From: Sipunculus nudus | Lineage: Eukaryota; Annelida; Sipuncula; Golfingiida; Sipunculidae | Assembly: GCA_026874595.1 (NCBI GenBank) | Contig: CM049312.1 | Location: 30,445,456 to 30,509,455 of the forward strand | Reading direction: 5' to 3' | Length of the DNA stretch: 64,000 nucleotides | In this document: piece after piece, positions 38,369 to 52,067 of the stretch | How the letters are laid out: every line of letters starts with the position of its first letter | Numbering within the stretch: position 1 is the first letter of the stretch | Notes under the pieces: generated by a model | What the model was told of the DNA's origin: nothing | The model's input: the letters and a program-made list of their open reading frames with translations, nothing else | Database searches by the model: none | Made by a program: the position numbers and the translations under genes

Positions 38369-38511
38369 ATGGCTGTCAACAGGAAGACGCTGGTGCTACT
38401 GCTGATGGCAACTATTACATCCTCTTGTTTTACTCTTTGTTTTAGGATGAATATAAATCTAATTATTCTAGCATCCAGTTGGCTCCATATGTTTTAATGT
38501 ATCTGGAAAAG
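38369..38511 (+). pseudogene. Broken duplicate of beta-1,4-galactosyltransferase exon 1
   Basis: It starts with ATG in the same context as 53584 and encodes a similar N-terminus ([15 protein letters not shown]). It lacks 6 bp in the membrane segment and several bases downstream, so the frame meets TAA at 38495-38497. The splice donor aaaag/gtaaga at 38512 is preserved. It cannot supply the full signal anchor to exon 2 in frame. Confidence 0.8.
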
Positions 38512-38665
38512 GTAAGACCTGTCACTTAAAATACTGGTTTTCATGAGAGTAAAGATTTTAGGTAACTCGTCCACTTAGTTCCCCCTCCCCCCGAATGAAG
38601 AATGATCGAATTCAATTTTCTTCTTTTCTCTATTTTCCTTTAACAATATTTTCCGTTTGGGCAAG

Positions 38666-39438
38666 TGTTACGGAACCTAATAAAAACAGATCACGTATGC
38701 GTGATGAACACAAGTTTTGTAATGGAGATAAAAAAAACCAGATTCTGTAACACTAGGAAGCGGGAAATGTCTAGGGAATGAATAAAGAAGTAAGTGTTTT
38801 TTTGTTAACAAATAACTATAATTTATTCCTAAAACAACCCTAACAATACAATACACTAAATCAATACAATTATGCAGTAACACAGCGTCATAGCAACAAG
38901 TCAATACAATCACTCAGAAAGATAATGGTACAGTACCTCGATACCAACAGTGTCACCCAGATAAGTCCTTTGAATGTAAACTCTCGGAGAATGACAGTCC
39001 AGTGGAAAGTTCTTGCAACAACACAGAAAGTAAAATGAAGTCCAAAAGTATAACATCCAGGAAAGTTCTTGAAAAAATCTATAATTGCCGCATTCGTCGG
39101 ATAAGGTCTTAGTATCTGACACATGCTCCTGCGTCCGCTGGTATCTGCTCTGCTGTCTGCCCCACCGTTCTAAAGCACAGCCCCTTTATATACCTTCACA
39201 CCTCAAGCCGAGAATTTTCCATTTCTCGAACAGTCTATAAGATTTTGTTCAACACGCGTTTCAGGAATTCTCGAGAGGAACATAGCCGTGTGTATCCCCA
39301 CACACCAGGGTCATCACGTGACCCACGACCAGGCGTGAAAACCCAGGGATTACATGACAACGAGAGTTCAACCAGTACGGACTAAACATAGATACGCGGC
39401 CAGACACGAGTGCCACAACAGGAGTTACGCCCGTGTCA
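38666..39438 (-). mobile_element. Solo-LTR-like insertion
   Basis: It is absent from copy B, where the flanks join near 53895. It begins TGTTACGG and ends CGTGTCA, that is TG...CA. On the minus strand it carries a TATA box (gtatataaaggggc, around 39190) followed downstream by an AATAAA signal near 38825, the U3-R-U5 order of an LTR. No internal retroelement genes are present. I found no convincing flanking target duplication, so the exact ends are uncertain by about 20 bp. Confidence 0.5.
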
Positions 39439-39850
39439 AATAATAGAAAGAGCACCTGTAAATATGGCTGATTTTCAAAAGATAAAATTTGGGCACAGTA
39501 TTAGTCAGGTCACAGATATGTCCCTAGGGAATATTTATTTTTGACCTTGATCTTACTTATTCCCAAGACCTACACTCATATTGGATTCTTTATTATCGCC
39601 CACTTCTATCCCTGATTGCGCAAGATTTAAACCGGAGCCTAAGATGACAGTTTTATTTTAATGAATTTAGGCACCTCTTTCGGGATGGGGGTTTATGGTC
39701 GGTCATTCAAATTATTTAAATAATTTGATAATAAATAATTCAAATCAGTTAAGTCAATTCAAATATTACCTATTTATTAAACATAAATTGACACCAACAT
39801 TTATTTATTAACTGATTTTTTATCTTCATTTTCCTGGTTTTTATGTTTGC

Positions 39851-42370
39851 TTGTGCAAAGTACGAGTATATTCGATTTTACAACGACTTCATTGGATACA
39901 AAATGTCTCGGAGAATATAATAAACGAAAAATTTTGTTTTCCTCAATTTTCCTCAATTTTGCCTCAATTAATAAAAAGTGACTGGTGTGCATTTATATCT
40001 CGTAAGTATGTGGGAGAACCACTAGGAATTTTATCAGATTTCACGAGATATACAAAACAAGAAATTATTTCCGGTATAATGATGACTGCTAATTTTAAAG
40101 CTGCATTTGATTCAGTTGATCATGTATTTAATTGCAGCTTTAGAAAAGATAGGTTTCAATAATTCCTTAATAAGATGGATCAAGGTGTAACATAATAATC
40201 AAGAAAGCTGCATAATAAATAAAGGAACGTTTTCAGGATATTTTCCTCTGAAACATAGAACTAGGCAAGGAGACTCGATTTATCCCTTTCTATTTATATT
40301 GGTAATAGAGGTGATGGCCTGTATGGTCTGCCAAATTAATATTTAATAGGACTTATGGTCGCAAGGAACAAAATCAAACAATGATTTTTTCCTGATGACA
40401 TTACATATTTCCTTAATGACAATTTTTTTTTACGCTGGTGTCTCAGATTATGAAATAAGTTTCATCATTTCAAATATATTTTATTTCATCACAGACAACA
40501 ATTTTATTTTAAAGGAATAATTAATATATATACAAAAAGGCGATTTTCAGAATAAATTATTCCATTGTCTCTCCGTTTATGACAAATAAGTTCAAATTGA
40601 AAATATGATATTTACAAATAACAAACTTAAGGACTAACATTACAGAGGTATTGATTATTAACAGAAGTATTAAGTTTAGGTCTATGTTCTGATTTCTTAT
40701 AATATAACATATTATAAAAACTTATAATTACAATGGTAATGTGAGTACATTTCAAAAACAAATCATAGTACCTCGAAAAATGGATTCTACATTTTGCTCA
40801 TGAATACCATTTTTGTTTCTATTTTCTGCTATCTTTCTTTCCATTTGTTTTGTATTTTGAAGATGCATCATATACTTCTAAAGGCTGAGAGAAGTTGGAC
40901 TCTCAAGGGTTTTATATACCCCGGCTTTATATATCAGAAGCAGCGTGTTTATAAGATCATCGTTTTTTACACTTTAAACATCCATATAATTCTATTTCAT
41001 GTCCTTTACAAATTCTCGTAATTCTCCTCAGTTTAATATATTATAATATATTGAGCTTACTTTGTTCGCTAAATGGAAACACAGAAAAAAGACAAATTAG
41101 GAAATTGCTAATGGGTTTATCTTTGCCAATACTCGATTAGAATTCTAGGTATCCAATTTACCTATGACACGACACTGTTCAATACACTGAACTTTTTGAA
41201 AAGAGAACGAGAAGTAAAAGCCGTTTTGATTATATGGTCAGGAAGACAGTTAACCGTATTTTGAAGGATTATGAGGATTATGTCTTTAGAAATCTCAGAA
41301 CTTGTATATGTTTGAAATGTATGTTCTCCTCCAGATGGATTCATTGAATTAATTAAGCAAGAATATAATCGTTTCATATTGAAATCAAAATACCTAAAGG
41401 TAAATTCTTAACAGCAAATGGAGAATACAATAAAGGAGGCTTAAAAATACCTGATGTTAAATCAATGATACAAACACAGAAAATAATGTGGATGAAAAGC
41501 TGACTAACATTAGATAAGGAGCGATGGAAAGCAATACCTTCTTTCTACCTAATAAGAATTGGAGGTCTCTCTGCTATAGGATCTTATTTTAGTATAGAAA
41601 GAACACCAAGCCCATTCCCTACATTTTATGTAGAATGTTGAAGGCATATTCATCCACACATGAAAAATGTCCAACTTCATTACATCAAGATTTACAACAA
41701 GTTTATGGAATAACAAGTTCATTTTGATAAGAAATAAAGCTTATTGTATTAAAGGTTGTTTAGGGTAAGATTTAAGTATATTTCAGACGTAGAAGATGCA
41801 AAAGGAAAAATCTTAAAATTGGAGCAGATTTTAAGAAAGGACACTGAAATGGATCAAATTGATTATTTAAATTTTATAAAAATATATCACGCTTTTCCAA
41901 AGGAGGGGCTGCATATAAATAAAGAAGTGCACAAACCGACTGTGAAAAAATGTGCTGATCTACTTAAGATGAATTCCAAACAAGTATATAGAAATCTGAT
42001 GAAAAAAAAATTCAATATCATCTGCATTTCACTCATTGAACACAAATCATAATATTAATAAGGAAGTGTGGGTAGATTGCTGGAGGCCATTTACAAAGTC
42101 ACTATCGATACATATGCAAGAGAATTGCAGTTGGAATTGTTAAATAACTATCTGTGTGTAAACAAGACACTCTATAGGTTAATATTAAGATGTTCCTACT
42201 GTTTTATTAATGAAGAATCAACAGTGCACCTATTCTATGATTGTAACACTGCTACGAACTTATCCATATGCATAAACAGACATTTTTAAGAGTGACAATT
42301 AAATATTCCCTATTGGTCCAAAGCAGGTGCATTGTTTGGTAGTCTTCCTGCCACTGAAAGTAACCTTTTA
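39851..42370 (+). pseudogene. Decayed LINE ORF2 remnant in copy B
   Basis: This is the counterpart of 1-2172. It keeps more of the RT finger region (LPQLIKSDWCAFISRKYVGE) and the catalytic AFDSVDHVF at about 40100-40130. The C-terminal knuckle RCSYCFINEESTVHLFYDC lies near 42188-42245. Stops and shifts are frequent, and about 0.56 kb has been inserted at 40432-41000. Confidence 0.75.
40432..41000. mobile_element. About 0.56-kb insertion in the copy B LINE remnant
   Basis: Copy A runs directly from 'ttaatgacgaacac' to 'atcctttacaaattctcg' (about 930-985), while copy B has 560 bp of unrelated AT-rich DNA there. There is no ORF of interest and no clear terminal repeats, so the class is unknown. 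Confidence 0.5.
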
Positions 42371-43351
42371 GTTAATCATATTATGCTTATTTTTAGAATA
42401 ACACTATTTCAAAGCCGCGAGTATAACACAGGAATGGGGAATGTATAATACGTCAACTGTTACATATTTTTTTTATATTGCTTAAAAAGTATCCATGATA
42501 TTGAACTTAAATAGCAACGAAAAAATCTATATGAGTGTTTTAGTTGAAAAAAAATGTGTAGTAGTTTCTATGGTAGAGAACAAGGTTTTTTGCTGAAATA
42601 AGAATAGCTGTCGGATTTGCAGCTATCCACTGTTTATAATAAACCGTCCCTTATATAAATCCCAAGTGGAACACACAAAAAATCAAATAAAGACGACATT
42701 ACATACAAATAAGTTAGATATTAAAAAAGAAAGGTTTGGTGCATTGGTGTAAAGTGTGCATTATCTTTAATTTTGTGTGTTACGTGACATGGTTGGTGGA
42801 TGAATGTAAATAGTAATTGTCTTGTTGTAATTGTATGTTTAATATTAACACTAGATGTCACTGATGATACTCAATCAAAAACTGAAATCTCCGAGACTTC
42901 TATTTAACAAAAAAAAAAAAATAAATAAATAAATAAAAATAAAAAAAAACAGACATTTTATCGAATTAATACTCACAGCATTTTATCATTTTAGTCCAAA
43001 GTACAAACAACATTAACTCGTAAAAGAGAATTTTATAAAAAAACATATACAAATTTTTTGCTAAATATGTAGTATGCTGGACTTGTAGTGTGGTAACCGA
43101 GTATTAAAACTGAATGACACGTATAGAAAATGGGCAGCTAAATTTATATTTACTTGTTATGGTACTTATAATATATTAATACAAGATATGTTTCTTCTTG
43201 TATTAAAAAGAATGTAACATTTGTGCGGATTACTCACTATATGAGACAACCACAATGAAAACTGTTAATAAAAGAAAGCGATCAAGAGACTGAACATCTA
43301 AGAGACAAAACAGTGCCAAAAGTCTCAATTGTCATATTTATATCATTTTTA

Positions 43352-45002
43352 GCTATCACCCTTTGTCCGGCCGTCCGTCCGTTTACAGGGCACAAATCGT
43401 AACCGTTAGACCTAGAAACTTCTTACTGAACATCCAAGGGATCCTGGGCAAATCTCCTTGGAAACCCGAACTTACTTCATGGTGACCTATATTTTGTGAC
43501 CTAAGAGCCGAAAACATGATTTAGAGCACCCAGAAGGTCAGACGGGGCACAAATTGTATCAATTAGGCCTAGAAACCTCTTACTTGACATTGTGGGAGAT
43601 CTTAGGAAAATGTCCTCGGAAATCTGAAACTAGGTTACTGTGACTTAAATGTTGCGACCTATAGGGAAAAGATGTCATATGAGCACCCTGAATGTCAGAT
43701 TGGGAAAATCGTATCTGTGAGGCCTAGAAACTTCTTACACAATATCCTGGGAGTTTCTAGGCAAATCTCCTTGGAAACCTGAAATTAGGTCATGTTGAAC
43801 TATATTTTATCACTTTCGGGCCGAAAAAAGTTTTTTTAGCATCAGGCAGTCAGACGGGGCACAAATTGAATCGATTAGGCCTAGAATCCTCCAACGTGAC
43901 ATTTAAGGAAAACCTAGGCAAATGCCCTTAGAAACCTGAAATTAGGTAACTGTGGCCTATATTCTGTGACCTATAGGAAAAAGATGTCGTATGAACACCC
44001 TGATGGTCAGGTAGTGACAAATCGTGTCTGTTAGGCCTAAAAATCTTCGTACACAATTTCCTGGGAAGCTCTAGGCAAATCTCCTTGGAAACTTGAAATA
44101 AGGTCCTACATTTTGTGACCTATTGACCGAAAGCAGGATTTTGAGCACCCAGAAAGTCAGGCAGGGCACACAATATATTTGTTAGGCCTAGAATCTTCTA
44201 ATGTAACATTCTGAGACATCTTTGGCAAATGTCTGTGGAAAACTAAAATAAGGTCACCATAATCTATATTTTGCGACCTTTAGGAAAAAAGTCATATAAG
44301 CACCCAGACAGTCAGTCAGGGCACACATTCTATCTTTTAGGCCTTGGAACTTCTAATTTAACATTTTAAGACGTCCTTGGCCAGTGTTCATGGAAAACTG
44401 AAATAGGCCACCATGACCTATAATTATCAACCTATCAGAAAAGATGTCATTTAAGCACCCAGACAGTCAGACAGGTCACAAATTGTATCCATTCGGCCTA
44501 GAATCTTTTAACATAAAATTCAGGGAGGTCCTAGTCAATTGTCCTTGGAAGCCTGAAATATGGCCATGGTGACCTATATTGTGTGACCTATGGGCTGAAA
44601 ATGGTTTTTACGCACCCAGAGAGACAAGGCAAAAATGTATTCATTAGCCCTAGACTCTTCTAGCATGACATTCAGGGAAATCCTTGGCAATTCTCCATGG
44701 AAACCTGAAATTGGATCATGGTGACCTATATTCTGCTAACTATGGACCAGAAACATGCTTTTGAGCACCAAGACAGAGAGGGTACAAATTGTATCTATTT
44801 TCCTTGGAACCCTCTATTGTGAAATCCAGGGGGGGGGGGGGGGTCCTGGGCAGGTCTCCTATGAATCCTGAAATTTTCTGTCCATTTTTTCAACACTGTA
44901 ACTTTAGCCATAGGCTAATCTCACAGACAATATATAACATTAATCTTAAAATATGAGCACCCAGTCAAAATTAGCTGAGCGTCATGGCTCATGGGCCACT
45001 TG
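43352..45002 (+). repeat. 1.65-kb insertion of about ten 155-bp tandem units
   Basis: Units begin with variants of gtcagacggggcacaaat and contain 'ttaggcctagaaacctctta', 'ccttggaaacctgaaatt' and 'gacctatattttgtgacct'. Starts are near 43385, 43537, 43695, 43848, 44007, 44156, 44310, 44466, 44615 and 44770. It begins 'gctatcaccctttgtccggc' and ends 'atgggccacttg'. Copy A has uninterrupted sequence here (about 3130), with TTA on both sides of the insert. The monomer size and unit structure recall tandem-core Helentron-related elements of molluscs. Confidence 0.75.
44831..44844 (+). repeat. Poly-G tract in the last tandem unit
   Basis: A G-run replaces the sequence found at this place in other units, suggesting local expansion. 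Confidence 0.8.
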
Positions 45003-47513
45003 TTATCAGTTTGAAATTACATGAGTTCATAAGATATGTTTAAGTTACTGAAATTTAATTGCGGACATGAACGTCTGATGATGAATTACTTAAATGTAAT
45101 TTTAAATACGTTATAACAATTTGAGGTCACTGTCATGGACGACAATTAAGATATGTAGATACCGGTGATAATAAGTAATCAATACGTGATGCCATCTCCT
45201 ATATCATGGAATGGGGTTTTTCCAATTCCTTTCTTAAGAGCACGGATTGCGTATACCGGTTTACAGAAGTGTGCCTCTAACAGTTCGGCAAAAATCTCAA
45301 TTTGTTTCAAACTCCTATATTAAGAAAAGAATAAGTACATGGCAGCATGACAAATAAATATAATTGAGAAAACTTTTAGTGACAGTGCATGCTCTCAGAA
45401 AACTGAGGATTTTATCAAAACAGCTTAAGAGAACATAAACATTTATCTTCGTCAGTTCTACTTGCATTTTAATAAAAAAAAACGAAGTCTGCATAGCGAC
45501 TTTATTTGCTGAGCCATATTTATTATTATCCCGCAATCGAAGACTCTTGTTGCTGAAAGCTTTGGTTAAATAATTAACAATGAAGGTTTAGTATGTATCT
45601 GAATGTGGGTTACAACCAAACGGCTACTCTGTCTGTATTCAATCCTTCGGTGTTTGAAAAATTGGGAAAAAAGGGATTTCAGTCCTTGTTATACAGAGGG
45701 CAACCAATTTCAGACAGTACAATTTCAATGGGAATATTTTAAGCATGCAGCAAAAAGCCGAAAATATAGGAAATAAAATGTAATGTCTAAAAATATGTCA
45801 TTATAGTGACACCGACCAGTTCGGCGGATATTAAAATATTTTAAAGATACTTAACTCCGCTCATTATCTTTTGATGCCCGGGCTTTGTTTCAGACCAAAA
45901 TATCGACCGAAACATATACAATTAATCATAAGTAGGGACATCGCCTACCCAATGGAATGAGAATAACCGTGTCCGTTCATGTACATGTATTTAGATATCC
46001 TATATTGAGAAAAGGATAACCACACGGTACCCTTACAAAATACGTTTAACTGAGAGAAGTTAAGAAGCAGTGTATTTTATAAAATAAATCTAAGTATTTA
46101 TTCAGAATGCTGAGGAGTTCATTAAAGATCGATTTCTTCAGTCATATATGCAATTGAAAAGATAACAAAGACTTCATGGAGGTAGGCTTTGCAAATCGGT
46201 CTAATCTGAATAACTTGAGATCGCATTGTAAGGTCACTACATCTGAAAAATTAATTTGTAATATAAAATGGGTGGCTTACTTACTTTATACATAATATTT
46301 ACTGCCGTTCAGACCGATTAAAGTTTCAATACAAGAGATGCAGAACAACAGCATACCATAAATACCATATAATTTATTTCTCATCAAATGAGCCAAACCC
46401 GATGGAGGACTCCCCGTTTTGGGGACTCAACAAATCTCTCAAAAGGGGGTACTTTTGTCAAGAACACGCCGCTTTGGTCTGGTTGTGTCAAGAGAAAATG
46501 GGCTATTCATGGTTCCTTGATCTTAACGACATAAAGTGGGTCATATCCGCCAAATATGATAATATCGCCGACACTATCCATTCGCAGGTAGATTTCTTCC
46601 GTTATATTTCCCTTGACTCGATGCATCTATAGGTTCGTTCACCAGCACTTTTCGCCCGCTCCATATCTGACACATAATGCAGAACAATGCAGATCGCTAC
46701 ATGAAGATATTGAAAGATCATTCTCGACATTTAGTGAGATTAAAACATACATGTGTCTTATTTTATTTAACTCCACTAGAAAACCATGTATCTGACGTAT
46801 TAGCCATGACAACATGACACTCAGGCCTTCGGAAATAAACTGATAGGGCCTGGAGTCATGATGGCAGTCACAACAGAACGCCCATTCTAAGCGTCGGATC
46901 AAAATATTTCCTGTCTGGTATTATTTGGCATCACAGGCTTATATAGTCGTATTATATGTGCTTAATATCGAAGAAAAAATGTTGTTACACAAAAATAATT
47001 ACATTTATTACCTCCATACATCACTGTAGCATCGATTCACGTGAAGCGGTACTTCTCATTCAAAACTAAATGTGTCATGGCGCGGTCGTGTATGTAAACT
47101 TGGAAGTCGGAAGCCGGAAGCTGGAAACCAACGAAAGCAGTTTAAAGCATATACAAAATGCTAACGCTTCAATACCGTTTTCTTTTTCCCCGATAGAATA
47201 AGATCTTTATTTTTCATTCTGTGAAGAATAATAGTTATCCATTGTTTAATCTGAACGTTATGGAAGATTTTGTGCTCGGAAGCCATCTCGGAAGTCAGTC
47301 AGAAATGCTTGGATGTTATCCAATGTGTATAACTCGGAAGTCACAGAGACGCACTGGTTAACTCGTGCCCAAATGCAGTTTCATTATAATTATAGTTGCA
47401 TGCATATATTAAAATTGCTTATGCATGATTCTGCTTTTAATGAGTGTATAATACAATACATGATACATAATCGGAAAACTATAAGTTTTTATTTTTTTTT
47501 TTATTTGTAAATT

Positions 47514-47515
<2 letters not shown>

Positions 47516-47560
<45 letters not shown>
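47516..47560. repeat. (TA)n microsatellite
   Basis: This alternating TA run lies between the inverted arms of the 2.7-kb insertion. Confidence 0.9.
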
Positions 47561-47563
<3 letters not shown>

Positions 47564-48381
47564 ATTTTCACGTAATATATTTCACCCCATCTCATCTCAA
47601 GATTATGATTGATTTTCTGTTCCGCAACTATTCTCCTACATGTTTTTGAACAATGTATTCAAACTTTAGGTTGTTGGGCTTTAATATTTATATTTCTATA
47701 AAAATACGGTATAAACTGGAAAGTCCAAATATTCAAAAGTTCGTAACATATTAATGTCAATGATGAAATGCGCGTCTATACATTTATAACTGGCAAATGT
47801 CACTCCTAGTATTTAAATGTAGTACTCGTTGTAAAATAATTGATATGATTAAGTCTTATGACAATCTTTGCATTTTTTCCGACATTTGTGCTCTGTGAGC
47901 GCATAGGCTGGGACAGCAGAACACAGTGCGCGAGTCTGAGTATCAGCCGAGGAGTCGTGAGATTTTTCACGGTCGATCCCACCCCGAGCTCAGCTCTGTG
48001 GGGAGACCGTGCATGACTCACACGGTAATGCGATTGGGGGGGGGGGGATTCGTCGGTGTTATTATCGAGAAAAATGTGATAACGGAAATACTTCCTCTCT
48101 CATTATACTAGTATATATTTGGATGCTCTCTCAGTGGAGTAAATCACCAATTAATGAATTGGAAAATAATAAATAATTTCACTCCTGATGTTTCAACATC
48201 ACATTTCAACTTCAAATATATGGATATTTATTAATATATTAAAGTCTGTTTGCAACTGATTTCACTCTCAAACGTATATAATATGTGCATGATAAGGGCA
48301 TCTAACCAGAATGTGCTACCTTCAACTTCATATTACTGTACGATTACAAGGATCTCGATAAGAAATTACAATTTTGTTAAC

Positions 48382-48382
<1 letters not shown>

Positions 48383-48441
<59 letters not shown>
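48383..48441. repeat. (TA)n microsatellite, interrupted once
   Basis: The TA run is broken near 48422. Open frames across it are artefacts of the repeat. Confidence 0.9.
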
Positions 48442-51400
48442 AATGTGTGCAACCGGACAAAGAAATGTAAAATATAATTTGGCATAAAAAGTATTACATA
48501 ATAGATAAGAGTCTAAGAGATTCATAATCCCGATGAAATTTTTTGGTCAGTGGAAGAGGAAAAGGTTTTTCAATTTATACATTAAAAATAAAATATTTTG
48601 TTCGAAACAACTTGTAAAAACATTAACTGGACTTTTTTGGTTCTGTCAAATTTTCTGTTTAAGTCTCTATGATATAATCAGGGTGATTTTTATAGGGGCA
48701 CATGTATAAAATATTATCAAAACCTTTTTTTTCATGTTTCCGCCAACATAAAATGCGGTAACAGCGTAAAATATTGATGAGTTAAAATAATCTTGTTATA
48801 AAAAAATGAAATAAAATATCAATATAATATATTATAAAAAAAAGCATCATGAATGTTACAAAACAGACTGAGTTTAAGAAAAATATATGATACTGAAGAA
48901 ACTGAAAATGCTTGACACGTTTGCTGACGATATGATGACCAGTGCATTTGCCTTTACTGGCTTCCGAGTTTTACACATTTGGACCATAACCGAGCATTTC
49001 CGAGCAAAAAATAGTCTATAACTTCGGATGGATAACTATTCTATCAATAAAAATAAAAAGGTACCTTCCATTGATGTAGTAGAATTTTAATTATTCTTCG
49101 ATCATTGCTTTAAAAAAAGTCCTTGCTTCCGACTTCGGACTTCCGAGTTTTACACATAGCCGTTTGGATATCCCCTACCGGAAGTTATGGTTCTCCCGCT
49201 GACAGACGTGGAGACGAGTTTTTCGAGTAAAAGCAGCCTCGGAATTAAAAACTGCTGCACGAATATACGTAAGTCAACCGTGGGTGTAATAATTATTATT
49301 TTCCTCAACAGAATAACGTCACTTTTTGTCTAAACTCAGGAAAATGACAGTTCGAGAAGTAGATAAAAATGAAAAAGCAGTGTCAGAAATGGCGTGCACA
49401 TCTGCACATACTAGTATGGATGCGAACCCAATAGCTTGTACTGTCACCCCATCGTCTTCAGTTCATCTAAAATCGACGTTTGGGGTGACAAGCTATCGCT
49501 ACTGACGTATTTGTCTTGACTTTGAAACTTCCATGCTAAAAACGGAACCGGGTGTAAGGCAGGATATTCGGCATTTATCATAAAAGTTGCCATCATGTTG
49601 AACGGCTATTTCGTCATTTTCAAACTTGGTAAGTATGTGCTTGGAAAAACAACAACAAGCCGTGTAGAACAAAGAAACCTTTCAGACCTGGCACCATGCG
49701 GCCGGTTTACAACTTTCACCCAATTAGGTGAGGCAGATATGATGTCCCAACGGACCTTTCACGTGTCGTGAGTGCAAAACACTAGGTTTTATTTGTGTCC
49801 CGGGTGCAACGCACTTGGGGGGGGGGGGGAGGGGCTCTTTAAGCTTCCATCGCTGTGAAAATTATTCTAATAATAAATGTAGTCAGGCAGCAGCACGATT
49901 TCTTTTGCAGTGGAGGGTTACTTGCTAAAAAATTACAGGGACGGGTATGCTCAACCTAACACATACATTCACATTTTTCCAACGGTTATTTATCCAACGT
50001 CATGATATCAGACGTTGAACGTTAATCTCAGACTAAGGATTAGCAAGGATAATGGTTTTACTACAGTGACAGCCGTAATTTGTATTTTACGTATACTTTT
50101 GATTACCAACATTGACCATCTTTTGCAGATGATTCGATACCAACCGTCTGTAAGACGCATCATTCTAATACCGCTGCATTAAAATAAGAACTCTAAAAAA
50201 AATAAAACTTTATAAAGTTGACTATTTATTAAACTAGTTTAAACTAAAAATGATAATAATTACTACAACCAAAGCCTATGCTAAGAGCTAATTGTCACCC
50301 TCTTCCTCGGAATGGGGACATTGATGTGGTTTTGTCTGTCTGTCTGTTTGTTTGTCCGATTGGTTTTGGGGTGCCTGTTTAAAAATTTAATCTCATCAGC
50401 TCAAAAAAAAAAAATTTTTTTTTCTATTTCACAACCAAAATTTCGACATGTAGAGACATCTTCAGGGTACAATGAAACTAAAACTCAGCCTCGGCCTCGG
50501 GGATAAGGTTAAGGTCATATTAAATATCAGGTGTGCCAATCTATGACCTAAAACTTATATTGTGCGAGATTTCAGCTGTTGAACATCGATCAGCCATATA
50601 GGAGAAACAATGCAAACAGAAAATAGCAGAAGAAAGAAAACAAAACGTAATTAAAAGCGATGGCATTCTAAGGGTTCTTATTTAATCCACCCACAATATT
50701 GTTTACCCAATATGGATATAGAAATATATAAGCTTTTAGCCAAACTTTAAATTTTATCGTATACCCTAATGAAAAAAATGTGTGAGAATTAATATATATA
50801 TATATATACATTTATATATATATATGTATCTATAGGTAATTTATATATATTTATATATATTTATATATATATTTACACCTATTTTACCTTATTCACATAG
50901 TAGAGACAGAATTTAAAGACTTTTGTCCAGCATAAAATACATACCAGGACAGCACGTTTATACTTTCCTTAAAAAAATTAAGAATAACACGTCTCTTACT
51001 GGAAAATTTTGGGTCTCGAGTTTAATTATAAAAATCAACAGAATTTGTGCTGAGGTTCCCATCCAAAATCGATGATTCTAGATGAATTTAAAGGCAGTTG
51101 TCAATCACCCCTAATAAGCAATAATTGCCAAAAGAATTTGTCATAAATCAGAAACAATATTTAGCAAACAGACTTAGTGTAATTGTATATTAATTTTACA
51201 AACAAAAGTTTGTATCATGTTTGCACACAATGTTTGAAAAAAATCACGATCACGTGACCATTAAGCCTTCTATGGACTTAATACGCATTTGAAAATATTA
51301 AACTTGTTTTTGCTTTCATTAATAATCTACAATATTTCATGCAGGCTGAGCGAATTTCAAGTGAATTTCTTTCCCTGAAGGTTTTACTTTTTATTTCCCG

Positions 51401-52059
51401 CCCGAATTCGTTTTTTTCGCCGATAAAGGTTACTAGTGGGTACTTTACATTGGCACTCCCTCTAAAATCATCCGCTTGGTTGTACTCAATAAGTTAATAT
51501 GCCCAAATGAGCCCGATGCTATTTGTCGAGACCTTAGTAAAAAAATATACTAGCGGCTATCACACCGTTGCGCCGCTATCAAATCGTGGTACATTTGAAA
51601 TAACAACTTACATCGGTATTGACAGGAAATAGCATCGCTGTCACCAGAGAACTGTGACTTGATTATTTATAATCTTGGGTTTGCACATTTAAGTTAGCAT
51701 AGAATCACCAGATGATTGTTTCTATAAATTGTTGTATATTAATATGCCGTATCATGTATAGATGTTAGCGTGGGAACGTAGGTTTAGGAAACCCTGGTGT
51801 TTTATTTGACGTTGGTTTGAGTTCAGTCGTTATTCTGTGAGAATTGTTTCTTGCTAGATTCGTCAGCGTTAGTCTAGACGGTTTCCTTAATAACATTGAA
51901 TACTGTAGTCTTCATAGGCAATGCACCTGCAACATAATTTTCTCACACTTTTGTCTCTGGAGACGAGTCCACTTTAGTATACATGCATTCAACGACAGTC
52001 CTCATAATATTTTAAGGCGATAGGCCAAGAACGGCCAGACTGTATGAGGTGAGCAGGAG

Positions 52060-52067
52060 TATATAAG
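52060..52067 (+). promoter_or_regulatory. TATA-box-like element in copy B
   Basis: TATATAAG is conserved with copy A (7157-7164), as is the downstream 'gacgcgagag'. It lies about 400 bp before the open frame at 52479. Confidence 0.4.

Larger units (their letters stand above)
37582..39660 (+). repeat. Segmental duplication, copy A, right part
   Basis: It aligns with 52880-54115, including the galactosyltransferase promoter and exon 1 and about 300 bp of intron 1. Relative to copy B it has extra material at about 37690-37840 (an additional core-promoter copy) and at 38666-39455 (LTR-like insertion). 39660-39850 shows no gene. Confidence 0.85.
46802..49501. mobile_element. 2.7-kb insertion with 10-bp target duplication, inverted arms and terminal hairpin
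   Basis: The 10-mer ctgacgtatt occurs at 46792-46801 and 49502-49511, and copy A has the continuous site near 4855-4866. Inside, 47091-47340 and 48961-49158 are inverted relative to each other: tgtaaacttggaagtcgg, gaataatagttatccat and ccaatgtgtataactcgga appear in reverse-complement order on the right. The right end (49430-49498) folds into a hairpin with atagcttgt and gtcacccca in the stem. A 9-10 bp target duplication is known from Mutator-like DNA transposons. No transposase is visible, so it is probably non-autonomous. Confidence 0.65.

Noticed and set aside
48250..48525. Frames on both strands rich in Ile/Tyr repeats
   Set aside because: They are translations of the (TA)n microsatellite.
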